DNA of 58,172 nucleotides, from NCBI GenBank assembly GCA_900696485.1, contig CAADGG010000014.1, forward strand, positions 1-58,172. Reading direction: 5' to 3'. Source of the DNA: an uncultured Pseudomonadota bacterium. GTDB taxonomy: Bacteria > Myxococcota_A > UBA9160 > PR03. The position numbers and the translations under genes were made by a program. The notes under the pieces were generated by a model, which saw nothing but the letters and a program-made list of their open reading frames with translations, did no database searches and was not told the DNA's origin. This document shows, piece after piece, positions 7,445 to 14,947 of the stretch (position 1 is the first letter of the stretch; the number at the start of each line of letters is the position of its first letter).

Positions 7445-7840
7445 TCACTGGATCAGGCGTAGTGTCACGGGATAGCGATAGAGCTCACCGTGACTCGCCG
7501 CGACCGACGCGAGGACCATCAACACGAACTGCATGGCGAGCACGACGAAGATCAACACGAAGCCGATCAGCACCCAGATCAGCGCCGCCGCGACGAGCGC
7601 GTACAGCGTCATGCTGATCTGGAAGTTGACGGCTTCGCGACCGTGGTGGTCCACGTACGCCGACTGATCCCGCCGCGCCAGCCACAGGATCAGCGGCCCG
7701 AGGATCTGCCCGATGCCCGGGACGAGCAGTCCCGCAAAGCCGCCCAGGTGACAGAACACCGCCCAGTTCCGCTCCCAGATCGCCGGCTCCTCCGGAGCAT
7801 GCCCCTCCCCGTCCCACACGCCGTCGCTTTCGTCCGCCAT
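7445..7840 (-). CDS. DUF4870 family membrane protein
   Basis: A 131-residue membrane protein with the DUF4870 pattern: WAVFCHLGGFAGLLVPGIG, GPLILWLARRD, then HGREAVNFQISMTLYA and a long final helix pair. It has about four transmembrane segments and its function is unknown. ATG 7840 is chosen because the domain begins shortly after it. An upstream extension in the same frame would be encoded by the REP palindrome and antisense of leuA and is rejected. A TACTCT hexamer ends 6 nt before the start codon, so a promoter giving a leaderless mRNA may sit between gene and palindrome. Confidence 0.85.
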   Translation of the reverse strand: MADESDGVWDGEGHAPEEPAIWERNWAVFCHLGGFAGLLVPGIGQILGPLILWLARRDQSAYVDHHGREAVNFQISMTLYALVAAALIWVLIGFVLIFVVLAMQFVLMVLASVAASHGELYRYPVTLRLIQ

Positions 7841-7846
7841 GCCGGG

Positions 7847-7852
7847 AGAGTA
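7847..7852 (-). promoter_or_regulatory. Possible -10 element, leaderless spacing
   Basis: On the minus strand TACTCT ends 6 nt before the ATG of the DUF4870 gene, in the 16 nt left between that gene and REP copy 2. Its -35 region would lie inside the palindrome. Confidence 0.3.
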
Positions 7853-7856
7853 CCTC

Positions 7857-7939
7857 GTCAAGAAAGGGGTCGGGTTCGATCCGTCAACTTTTCCGCTTTG
7901 CGGAAAAGTTGACGGATCGAACCCGACCCCTTTCTTGAC
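7857..7939. repeat. REP-like palindrome, full copy 2
   Basis: A perfect inverted repeat of 83 nt with a TTT loop. It shares its outer arms with copy 1 (838-923) but has GATCC where copy 1 has GTTTC, with the matching change in the opposite arm, and a shorter apex. It sits between the leuA stop (1 nt away) and the DUF4870 start. Confidence 0.9.
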
Positions 7940-7940
7940 A

Positions 7941-9602
7941 TCAGGAGGAGCGGTTGGCGGCGCTGACGACGGCTTCGAGGCTGGCGGCGACGATGCTGCG
8001 GTGGCGCGCGGCGCCCCAGCGGGTCGTTCCGTCGGGTCGACGCAGCTCGACATAGGCCACGGCGAGCGCGTCCTCGCCCGCGCCGAGCGCGTGCTCGGTG
8101 AAGTCCGCCACGTGCAGCTCGACGCCGAGCTCTCTGCGCAGCGCGTCGATGAAGGCCTCGATCGGACCGGCGCCTTCGCCGGTGATGCGACGCCGCTCGC
8201 CGTCGGAGCGCACGTTCGCGTGGATCCGTGTGCGCCCGCCGGCATCGGCCGGCTCCAGACGATGGTCCACCAGCGCCAGCGCGCCTTCTCCGAAGTACTC
8301 GCGCTCGAACAGCGCCCACAGCCGCTCGGCGTCGACCTCCTCCTCGCTGCGGTCGGCCACGACCTGCACGGCGCGACTGAACTCCTGTTGCATCCGCCGC
8401 GGCAGCCGCAGCCCGTGGTCGGCCTCGAGCAGATACGCCACGCCGCCCTTGCCGGACTGGCTGTTGATCCGGATCACCGCCTCGTAGCTGCGTCCGACGT
8501 CGGCCGGATCGATCGGCAGGTACGGCACCTGCCAGGCCGGACTCCCACTCGCGCGCCGTGCGGCCAGGCCCTTGTGGATCGCATCCTGGTGCGATCCCGA
8601 GAACGCGGTGTAGACGAGTTCCCCGGCATACGGATGCCGGGGATGGACCGGCAGCCGATTGCAGTACTCGGCGACGTCCCGCAGCGCATCGATGTCGGAC
8701 AGATCGAGGCCCGGATCCACGCCCTGGGTGTACAAGTTGAGGGCCAGCGTCACCAGATCGACGTTGCCGGTGCGTTCGCCGTTGCCGAACAGGGTGCCTT
8801 CGATGCGATCGGCGCCGGCCAGCAGCGCCAGCTCGGCCGCCGCCACCGCCGTTCCGCGATCGTTGTGCGGGTGCACCGAGAGCACCACGTGCTCGCGTTG
8901 GGGCAGGTGGCGGGCGAACCACTCGATCTGATCGGCGTAGACGTTCGGCGTCGCCATCTCCACGGTGGCCGGCAGGTTCAGGATCACCTCGCGTCCGGGA
9001 CCCGGCTTCCAGACCGCCAGCACCGCCTCGCAGATCTCGACGGCGAAATCGAGCTCGGTGCCGGTGAAGCTCTCCGGCGAGTACTCGAACACCACCTCGG
9101 TGTCGGGCACCGTATCGCACAGCGAGCGCACGAGTTCGGCGCCGCGCACGGCAATCTCGATGATCCCGGCCCGGTCGGTGCCGAACACGACACGGCGCTG
9201 GAGGGTGCTCGTCGAGTTGTACAGGTGTACGATGGCGCGCCGTGCGCCGCGGATCGACTCGAAGGTGCGTCGGATCAGGTCCTCCCGTGCCTGCGTCAGC
9301 ACCTGGATCGTCACCTCGCCCGGAATCCGCCGTTCTTCGACGAGCTGGCGGACGAAATCGAAGTCCGTCTGCGAGGCGCTCGGGAAGCCCACCTCGATCT
9401 CCCGGAAGCCGATCGCGAGCAGACACTCCCACAGCCGCCGCTTGCGCTCGGTGCCCATCGGCTCCACCAGCGCCTGGTTGCCATCACGCAGATCCACGCT
9501 GCACCAGACCGGCGGGGTGGCGATCGTGCGGCCCGGCCAGCGGCGATCGGGCAGAGCGATCGGACAGAACGGTTCGTACTTCGCAGCGGTCTGCTTCTTC
9601 AT
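7941..9602 (-). CDS. leuA: 2-isopropylmalate synthase
   Basis: Condenses acetyl-CoA with 2-oxoisovalerate, the first committed step of leucine synthesis. 553 residues, the length of the actinobacterial-type (long) LeuA. The N-terminal TIM-barrel shows [17 protein letters not shown] (metal-binding Asp and catalytic Arg), [36 protein letters not shown] (metal His) and [12 protein letters not shown]; the C-terminal 150 residues are the allosteric leucine-binding domain. The start at [12 protein letters not shown] is preferred over upstream codons because the family begins there. The leader contains tandem repeats and a 15-bp hairpin that could attenuate transcription. The stop lies 1 nt from REP copy 2. 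No leuB, leuC or leuD is nearby. Confidence 0.93.
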   Translation of the reverse strand: MKKQTAAKYEPFCPIALPDRRWPGRTIATPPVWCSVDLRDGNQALVEPMGTERKRRLWECLLAIGFREIEVGFPSASQTDFDFVRQLVEERRIPGEVTIQVLTQAREDLIRRTFESIRGARRAIVHLYNSTSTLQRRVVFGTDRAGIIEIAVRGAELVRSLCDTVPDTEVVFEYSPESFTGTELDFAVEICEAVLAVWKPGPGREVILNLPATVEMATPNVYADQIEWFARHLPQREHVVLSVHPHNDRGTAVAAAELALLAGADRIEGTLFGNGERTGNVDLVTLALNLYTQGVDPGLDLSDIDALRDVAEYCNRLPVHPRHPYAGELVYTAFSGSHQDAIHKGLAARRASGSPAWQVPYLPIDPADVGRSYEAVIRINSQSGKGGVAYLLEADHGLRLPRRMQQEFSRAVQVVADRSEEEVDAERLWALFEREYFGEGALALVDHRLEPADAGGRTRIHANVRSDGERRRITGEGAGPIEAFIDALRRELGVELHVADFTEHALGAGEDALAVAYVELRRPDGTTRWGAARHRSIVAASLEAVVSAANRSS

Positions 9603-9693
9603 CGTCGAGCTCCTTCGTGTGCCGAGCCGGGCCGGAGCGGACGGTGCGAATCGGAACAGAGCCACGGAAACCCACGAACCCCGAACCCCAGAA

Positions 9694-9735
9694 CGCGAAA
9701 CGCGAACCCCGAAACGCGAACCCCGAAACGCGAAA
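9694..9735. repeat. 14-nt tandem repeats in the leuA leader
   Basis: Two exact units CGCGAACCCCGAAA (9701-9714, 9715-9728) flanked by partial units CGCGAAA on both sides. The last partial unit is also the first arm of the hairpin at 9729-9771. Confidence 0.8.
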
Positions 9736-9771
9736 CCCTCTCCGGCCAGCTCGGCGGGAGAGGGTTTCGCG
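9729..9771 (-). promoter_or_regulatory. Strong hairpin in the leuA leader
   Basis: A perfect 15-bp stem (9729-9743 with 9757-9771) and a 13-nt loop, about 130 nt upstream of the leuA start on its transcript. The downstream arm lies next to repeats of nearly the same sequence, so alternative pairings are possible, as in an attenuator. No Leu-rich leader peptide or T-box was found, and the mechanism is open. Confidence 0.4.
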
Positions 9772-9934
9772 TCCGGTCGGATGGATCGTGCGCGCGCTAG
9801 CCCTCCCCCGCCCCACTAAGGAGCAGGCCGGGGAGCAGGCCCAGGCTGGGTCGGAAGTTGGCGCGTTGCGGATCCATTCGACCGTTTGGTGTAGACCAGC
9901 CTGCGATTCCGGTCAATCCCTCGCGATCTCAAGG

Positions 9935-9973
9935 CTTCGCGCAGGCCCGCCGATGGGCTCAGGGCCTGCGAAG
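9935..9973. promoter_or_regulatory. Hairpin upstream of PilZ gene
   Basis: CTTCGC and AGGCCC at 9935-9948 (two-nucleotide bulge) pair with GGGCCTGCGAAG at 9962-9973, ending about 50 nt before the PilZ start. It may be a leader structure or an upstream stop. Confidence 0.35.
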
Positions 9974-10022
9974 GGAAGCGACCCGGCGGGGTCCGAGATC
10001 CCCAGCCGGCAGGGAGTCCTCC

Positions 10023-10562
10023 ATGGGTCAGCAACGTTCGGCCAAGCGGGTCCGGCGCCGGATGGCCTGCGAGCTCCGGGCCGAAGGTCGCCTGCAGAGC
10101 GCGATCGTGCTCGACGTCTCCCAGACCGGACTGTTCGTCCAGACGTCCACGCGTCTGGCCCCCGGAACCGTGGTCGAAGTGCAGATCCGAACGGGAGCGA
10201 ACGACGAGCCGATCCAGCTCCGCGCCCGCGTCGTGCGACACAAATCGGTTCCGGCGAATCTCACCAGTGTGGCCCATGGAGGCATCGGCTTGCGGATTCT
10301 CGAGGCGCCGAAGACCTTCTACGACGCGCTGGGTGAGGAGGCTGTTCCGGGCGGCATCGGGGCATCGCAAGGCGCCGCCCGCACCCCCGAACGCCCGGCC
10401 CCCACGCCGACCCCGGCCCGTTTCCGGGTCCGCATGAAGCAGATCGAAGGGTCGCGTTCGCGCACCCTCGAGGTCGCCGCCGCGACGGCGGACGCGGCGA
10501 GGGCCAGCGCCCTCGCGCAACTGGGCTCCGGCTGGGAGGCGCTCGACGCCGACGCCCTCTGA
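10023..10562 (+). CDS. PilZ domain protein
   Basis: A 179-residue cytoplasmic protein with an N-terminal PilZ domain, the c-di-GMP receptor fold. The Arg-rich box KRVRRR near residue 8 and the D-x-S-x-x-G motif in VLDVSQTGLFV near residue 40 are present, as needed to bind c-di-GMP. A Pro-rich linker (about 120-135) leads to a short C-terminal helical part. ATG 10023 has AGGGAG 6 nt upstream, which decides the start over longer frames. It could tune motility or surface polysaccharide, but no partner is near. The stop codon is followed at once by the first copy of the 194-bp structured repeat. Confidence 0.85.
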   Translation: MGQQRSAKRVRRRMACELRAEGRLQSAIVLDVSQTGLFVQTSTRLAPGTVVEVQIRTGANDEPIQLRARVVRHKSVPANLTSVAHGGIGLRILEAPKTFYDALGEEAVPGGIGASQGAARTPERPAPTPTPARFRVRMKQIEGSRSRTLEVAAATADAARASALAQLGSGWEALDADAL

Positions 10563-10756
10563 CAGGCTTGCCGAGCATCGGCCGCTGGCGCAGGCACACC
10601 GACGGGCGGGAGGCGCACACCCGGAGCCGGAATCCGCAGGCCGCCGGTTCGCCTCCACGCGAAGCGCCAAAGTCCGTCGGCCGAGGACATCGGCGCAGGG
10701 TGTGCGCCTCCCGCCCGGCTCCGAATCCCGTCCGCCGATGCTCGGCAACCCTCTGA
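10563..10756. repeat. 194-bp structured dispersed repeat, copy 1
   Basis: A near-identical copy of 20691-20884. An outer perfect 15-bp stem pairs 10568-10582 with 10734-10748, and an inner perfect 20-bp stem pairs 10603-10622 with 10698-10717; the 75-nt apex contains further small hairpins. It begins directly after the PilZ stop codon. The octamer CCCTCTGA, which includes that stop, recurs at the far end (10555-10562 and 10749-10756), like a target-site duplication. No frame in it is coding. It may be a MITE-type element, a structured RNA or a terminator. Confidence 0.85.
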
Positions 10757-10778
10757 GCCGTCCTCTCGCTCCCGGTCC

Positions 10779-11003
10779 TTGCAGCACGCGAACGAGCGGC
10801 GCACCCTGAGCGCCCGGATGCGCACTCCGCCGACCGACGACGAACTCACCCGCTTCGGCATCGGATTCACCGACGAGGGCCTCCATGCCGTCGTCCCGCC
10901 CGAGCGCTCCCTGGAGCGCCGGGCGCGGGTCCGCGGCCGACGGAAGGACGGACCGCCGCTGCTCGGTGAGGTCGAGTCCAATCGCTTCGTCGGGCGCTCC
11001 TGA
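10779..11003 (+). CDS. Small hypothetical protein
   Basis: A 74-codon frame starting at TTG 10779, or 61 codons from ATG 10818. Third positions are strongly G/C, as in real genes here, and its stop is 2 nt from the start of the phosphotransferase gene, suggesting an operon. It is rich in Arg, Asp and Glu with DDELTRFGIGFTDEGLH in the middle and has no signal or membrane segment. No family is recognised. It begins just after the 194-bp repeat. Confidence 0.55.
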   Translation: MQHANERRTLSARMRTPPTDDELTRFGIGFTDEGLHAVVPPERSLERRARVRGRRKDGPPLLGEVESNRFVGRS

Positions 11004-11005
11004 CG

Positions 11006-12091
11006 ATGCCGGTCCCCCGCCGCGACCTCGAGAAGACCCACGCCTCCCTGACCGCCTGGCTGCACCGCCAGCTCCCACAGGCCCAGGCGCTGAAGCTCTC
11101 CCCGCTGAGCGGTCCGGAAGCGACGGGGTTCTCCAACGACACGCTGCTCTTCGATCTCTCCTACCAGGAGGGCGGCCAGTCTCGCGACCGCGCGCTGGTG
11201 TGCCGCGCGGAACCCATCACGGACTTCCGGATCTTTCCCGGCTACGACGTCGTGCAGCAGTACCGGATCATGGACGCCCTGTCGGGAACGGGTGTGCCGG
11301 TCCCCGGGATGATGTGGCTCGAGCCGGATTCGAGCGTGTTGGGATCCCCCTTCTTCGTGATGGAACGGGTCCCGGGGCGGATCCCGACCGACAACCCGCC
11401 CTACCACGCGGGCGGTTGGGTCTTCGAGATCGAGCCCGACGAGCGGCGCGCGCTCTGGCAGGCGGCGGTCGATGCGCTCGCCGCGATCCACCGGCAGGAT
11501 CCCGAGGCGCTGGGGCTCGACTTCCTCACCGCCCCGCCGGCCGACGCGGATGCATGCGCGTGGCAACTCGAGCACTGGAGTTCGTACTGCGACTGGGTGA
11601 CCGCCGGACAACGCCAACCCGTGCTCGATGCGGCCTTGGCCTGGCTCCGGGCGCGCAGGCCGCCCAGCGACGATCCGCGGAGACTGTGCTGGGGGGATGC
11701 GCGAATCGGCAACATGATCTTCCACGCCGGGCGTTGCGAGGCGGTGCTCGACTGGGAGATGGCGACGCTCGCCCCGCCGGAGATGGACCTCGGCTGGTTC
11801 CTCTACATGGACCGCCATCACAGCGAAGGCATCGGCATGCCACGCCTGTCGGGCCTCCCGGACCGCGAGGAGACCGTGGCGCGCTGGGAAGGCCATCTCG
11901 GCCGACCCGCCCGGAACCTCGAGTACTGGGAGGCCTTCGCCGCCTTCCGCTTCGCGGCGATCATGACCCGCGTCGCGCAGCAGTTGATGCACTTCGGGAT
12001 CCTGCCGGCCGACTCCCCCTTTGCGGTCGACAACACGGCCTCGCGGATGCTCGCGCGGGTCCTGGAGCTGCCGTGGCCCGGGCAGACGTGA
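11006..12091 (+). CDS. Aminoglycoside-phosphotransferase-fold protein (ACAD10/11-like)
   Basis: A 361-residue protein-kinase-like phosphotransferase of the APH family, of the subgroup found with acyl-CoA metabolism genes and related to the kinase domain of ACAD10/11. The N-lobe has GPEATGFSNDTLLFDL near residue 35; the catalytic loop is WGDARIGNMIF near 231 (the usual HGD is WGD, with Asp and Asn kept), and the metal-binding DWEMATLAPPEMDL follows near 250. The substrate is probably a hydroxylated acid or its CoA ester rather than an antibiotic; that is inference from the subgroup. It appears to be co-transcribed with the 74-codon gene upstream. Confidence 0.85.
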   Translation: MPVPRRDLEKTHASLTAWLHRQLPQAQALKLSPLSGPEATGFSNDTLLFDLSYQEGGQSRDRALVCRAEPITDFRIFPGYDVVQQYRIMDALSGTGVPVPGMMWLEPDSSVLGSPFFVMERVPGRIPTDNPPYHAGGWVFEIEPDERRALWQAAVDALAAIHRQDPEALGLDFLTAPPADADACAWQLEHWSSYCDWVTAGQRQPVLDAALAWLRARRPPSDDPRRLCWGDARIGNMIFHAGRCEAVLDWEMATLAPPEMDLGWFLYMDRHHSEGIGMPRLSGLPDREETVARWEGHLGRPARNLEYWEAFAAFRFAAIMTRVAQQLMHFGILPADSPFAVDNTASRMLARVLELPWPGQT

Positions 12092-12133
12092 GGAGCCCAG
12101 CGCTCGCGGCCGCGAGCCAGGAAGATGGCGGCC

Positions 12134-12165
12134 GGAACCCGAAGCCCGAGGAACCCGAATCGCGA
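12134..12165. repeat. Two 16-nt tandem repeats upstream of lipoprotein gene
   Basis: GGAACCCGAAGCCCGA is followed directly by GGAACCCGAATCGCGA (14 of 16 identical), 72 nt before the lipoprotein start. It belongs to the set of short arrays preceding genes in this window. Confidence 0.6.
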
Positions 12166-12203
12166 GATGCGGGCTCCGGCGCCAGGCCGGGGTCGCCCCG
12201 TGA

Positions 12204-12209
12204 TAGGAT
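12204..12209 (+). promoter_or_regulatory. Possible extended -10 element
   Basis: TAGGAT preceded by TGA (TGnTAGGAT, an extended -10 form) lies 28 nt before ATG 12238. No good -35 is visible. Confidence 0.35.
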
Positions 12210-12237
12210 TGCGTGTCCCCCGCTGCGGAGTCGCTCG

Positions 12238-14844
12238 ATGCGTCGCTTGCTGCGCTCCCGCCCGGCACCCGCTCTGCTCGTCCGCCTCGCGGCGGTCCTG
12301 ATCGCCCTTCCGCTGCTCGGGGCCGGCGCCTGCGACCTGCACGGCGTCGTCCTCGGACTGCCGGCTCCCGACGGCTCGCTGCCGGTGACGATCGCGCTGC
12401 GCGCGGGTATCGACCCCGCCGCCGTCCGCCTGGCGCTCGACGGCGCCGATGTCAGCGCGGCGTTCGAACCGGGCGGGCCCGGACTGACCGGCACCCTTCC
12501 GCTGCCGACGCCGGGCCACCATCGTCTGACCGTGACCCGTCCCCTCACCTTCTTCTCCGCGGCGTCGATCACGACCGGCATGAACTTCGAAGCGCCCAGC
12601 GCCGCCCCGGCCGTGCTCGCGCTCGATCCCGCCGACGGGAGCACGGCCGTACCGCCAGGCGCGTGGCTGCGCTTCCGCCTTGCAGAGTCCGCGCGCGAAA
12701 CCGATCTCGTCGGCTTCGGCTTCGGTCTCGAGTGCGACGGGGTCCGCGTGGCGCGCGCCGCCCATGCGTTGGCGGACGGCGCGCTCGTGTTGAACCCGTC
12801 GCCGGCGCTCCCGCCCGGCGCGACCTGTCGCGTCGTCTGGCGGGCGGTCGACGGCGCCGTCGCCGACACGACGTTCGCCGTCGCGCCGGAAGCCGCCGGC
12901 CTGCCCGCGACGGCGCTGTACGACCGCACCGGGCCGTTCACGATCTCTCCGTTCCCGGACGACTATTGGTTGGCCGACGATCCCGGCCAGGCGAGCGGGA
13001 AACGCATCGCCCTGCCGGAGTTGCCGTTTCCACACCCCCTCCAGCGCCAGGCCTTCGCCACGCTCACCGGGCTGATCGACGACGTGGACGGCTGGAGCCG
13101 CCAGACCCCGATCGTGATCGCGCTCTCGCACCCGCTCGACGACTCGATGATCCCGTCCGACGAACTCGCGTCGGCAGATCCGTTCACGCCGATCGCCCTC
13201 GTCGACGTGGATCCCATGAGTCCGCAATACCGGCAACGGATCCCCTACCGACTGCTGGCACGCAGCGATCCACGACCCGGCGCTGGCTTCGACCACACCG
13301 CGATCCTGTTCCCATCCGTCGACCTTCGCGAGCGGGGTCGGTACGCGATGGTGTTCACACGGCGGGCGTTCGCCACCGGGGAGCCGGGCCGCGGCTTCGG
13401 TCCCGCTCCCCAGTTCGAGGCCGTGCTCGCCGAGCCCGACGCGGACGACGCCCCGGAGACCCAGCAGGCCCGGCGGGCGGTCGGCGCGGCCGTCGAGGCC
13501 GTCGCGTCGCTCGACGACGTGCCGATCCCGCGCGAGGACATCGCCCTCGCGCTGTCGATCTCGATCCGCACGCAGCCGAGCGCCGACGACCTGACCCATG
13601 TGAAGGAACTGGCGCTGGCCTCCCCCGCCCCGGAGCTGGTCCTGCCGGACCTGGCCGTCGACCCGTGCCCGACACCCGGAAGTTTCTGCATCCGACTCCT
13701 GACCAAACGGGCCGTCGAGGTTCGTGGCCGCGTCCGGCTCCCGCGCTTCCGCACGGCTGCGCAGGTGTTCGCGCGGGATCCGAATACCGGGCTCCCGCAG
13801 CCGACCGGGATCGATGAAGTCCCGCTCGTGCTCACGCTGCCACACACCGCCCTCGACGCGCCGGCCGTTCCGGTGATGTACCAGCACGGCAACCCGGGAT
13901 CCCCGGCCGAACTGCTGAGCGTGCACAACGAGCAGCTCGACGATGCCGGCTTCGCGCTGCTGGGCTTCCAGGATTCCCTGAACCGCGAACTCGCCCCCGA
14001 CACGACGGTGCAGGTGTTGCAGGTCTTCATCGACCTGCTGCAGAACCAGAAGATGCCGGAATACTGGCTCCAGACCGGCGCGGATCAGATCTTCTTCCTC
14101 CGCGCGATCCAGGGCATGGCGTCGCTCGACCTGCTGCATCGCGGATCCGACGGCCAGCCGGCGCTGGGACCCGATGGCGAGCCGGAGATCGATCCGTCGC
14201 TCATCCTCTACAAGGGGATCAGCGAGGGCGCGAACAACGCCCAGCGCTTCCTGCCCTTCGCACCCGAACTCCTCGCCGCCGAAGCCACCGTCGGCGGAGC
14301 GCGCCTCGCGGAGACGCTGATCCATCAGTCCGCCTCGGAGATCCTCGAGCAGATCACCGCGCTGCTTCCGGAACTCCGCCCCGTCGAGTTGTGGGTCGGC
14401 CTGGCGCTGTTCCAGGCCGGCTTCGATCCCCAGGATGGGCACACCTATCTGCGTCATCTCTACCGGGAACCGCTGCTGCCCTTTGCGGGCTCGCACGACG
14501 TGACGCCGCCGAGCACGCTCTGGACCGAGGGCGTCGGGGACAGCCTCGTCCCGAACAACGCCAGCCGAGCCATGGCGGCCGAACTCGGGATTCCGCACGT
14601 GCGACCGGTCGCCAGCACGCTGCCGACACTCGTGCAGATCGACACCCCATTGGCCGGCAACCTCGCGCCGGGCGTCACCGCCGGCTACTTCCAGTTCGAC
14701 CCGTGGACGACACCGGACTGCCTGCTCCGCCGTGAGTTCGAGGGCCACTTCTGTCCGCAATCGGGAGCCGAGGCGAAGGCGCAGCGCCTGCACTTCCTGC
14801 TGACCGCGCTCGACGGCGCGGCCGAGATCATCGACCCCTTCTGA
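12238..14844 (+). CDS. Large predicted lipoprotein with alpha/beta-hydrolase-like C-terminal part
   Basis: 868 residues. The N-terminus has an Arg-rich n-region, a hydrophobic stretch and a lipobox LLGAGAC with Cys near 33, so it should be lipid-anchored. The first 200 residues look like Ig-like beta-domains (ALDPADGSTAVPPG is a typical strand lead-in). After about residue 520 a hydrolase-like region appears: VPVMYQHGNPGSP (oxyanion-type HGNPG) and KGISEGANNAQRF near 663, a G-x-S-x-G elbow. It resembles uncharacterised secreted lipase-like proteins. The substrate is unknown. ATG 12238 gives the signal peptide; upstream codons in the frame read through non-coding DNA and are rejected. Confidence 0.75.
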   Translation: MRRLLRSRPAPALLVRLAAVLIALPLLGAGACDLHGVVLGLPAPDGSLPVTIALRAGIDPAAVRLALDGADVSAAFEPGGPGLTGTLPLPTPGHHRLTVTRPLTFFSAASITTGMNFEAPSAAPAVLALDPADGSTAVPPGAWLRFRLAESARETDLVGFGFGLECDGVRVARAAHALADGALVLNPSPALPPGATCRVVWRAVDGAVADTTFAVAPEAAGLPATALYDRTGPFTISPFPDDYWLADDPGQASGKRIALPELPFPHPLQRQAFATLTGLIDDVDGWSRQTPIVIALSHPLDDSMIPSDELASADPFTPIALVDVDPMSPQYRQRIPYRLLARSDPRPGAGFDHTAILFPSVDLRERGRYAMVFTRRAFATGEPGRGFGPAPQFEAVLAEPDADDAPETQQARRAVGAAVEAVASLDDVPIPREDIALALSISIRTQPSADDLTHVKELALASPAPELVLPDLAVDPCPTPGSFCIRLLTKRAVEVRGRVRLPRFRTAAQVFARDPNTGLPQPTGIDEVPLVLTLPHTALDAPAVPVMYQHGNPGSPAELLSVHNEQLDDAGFALLGFQDSLNRELAPDTTVQVLQVFIDLLQNQKMPEYWLQTGADQIFFLRAIQGMASLDLLHRGSDGQPALGPDGEPEIDPSLILYKGISEGANNAQRFLPFAPELLAAEATVGGARLAETLIHQSASEILEQITALLPELRPVELWVGLALFQAGFDPQDGHTYLRHLYREPLLPFAGSHDVTPPSTLWTEGVGDSLVPNNASRAMAAELGIPHVRPVASTLPTLVQIDTPLAGNLAPGVTAGYFQFDPWTTPDCLLRREFEGHFCPQSGAEAKAQRLHFLLTALDGAAEIIDPF

Positions 14845-14947
14845 CGGCGCGGCGGCCGGTCTCGACGGACGGTCCGAGCCGGCGATCGTCGCCGAGGGTC
14901 AAGCGCGGTCCGCGGCGCGACGATCCGTCGGTGGGAGTAACAGCGCC

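Larger units (their letters stand above)
9603..10022. other. Divergent regulatory gap between leuA and PilZ gene
   Basis: 420 nt without a convincing gene. It holds the tandem repeats at 9694-9735, the hairpin at 9729-9771, two 12-nt repeats (GAGCAGGCCGGG type, 9821-9844) and a second hairpin at 9935-9973. Promoters for both divergent genes must lie here, but no clear -35/-10 pair was found. Confidence 0.5.

Noticed and set aside
7841..8245. N-terminal extension of the DUF4870 protein through REP copy 2
   Set aside because: The extra residues are translated palindrome and leuA antisense; the domain begins at the Met encoded at 7840.
9603..9860. T-box or leader-peptide attenuator for leuA
   Set aside because: No T-box core, no anticodon-specifier loop and no run of Leu codons was found; only the hairpin and repeats are claimed.
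10885..12237. Upstream extension of the lipoprotein frame to a 1319-residue protein
   Set aside because: It overlaps the phosphotransferase gene in another frame; the signal peptide and lipobox start at 12238.
11818..14793. A 991-codon open frame on the minus strand
   Set aside because: It is fully antisense to the lipoprotein gene, has no recognisable domain and is Arg/Gly/Ala-rich low complexity, as expected for a shadow in GC-rich DNA.
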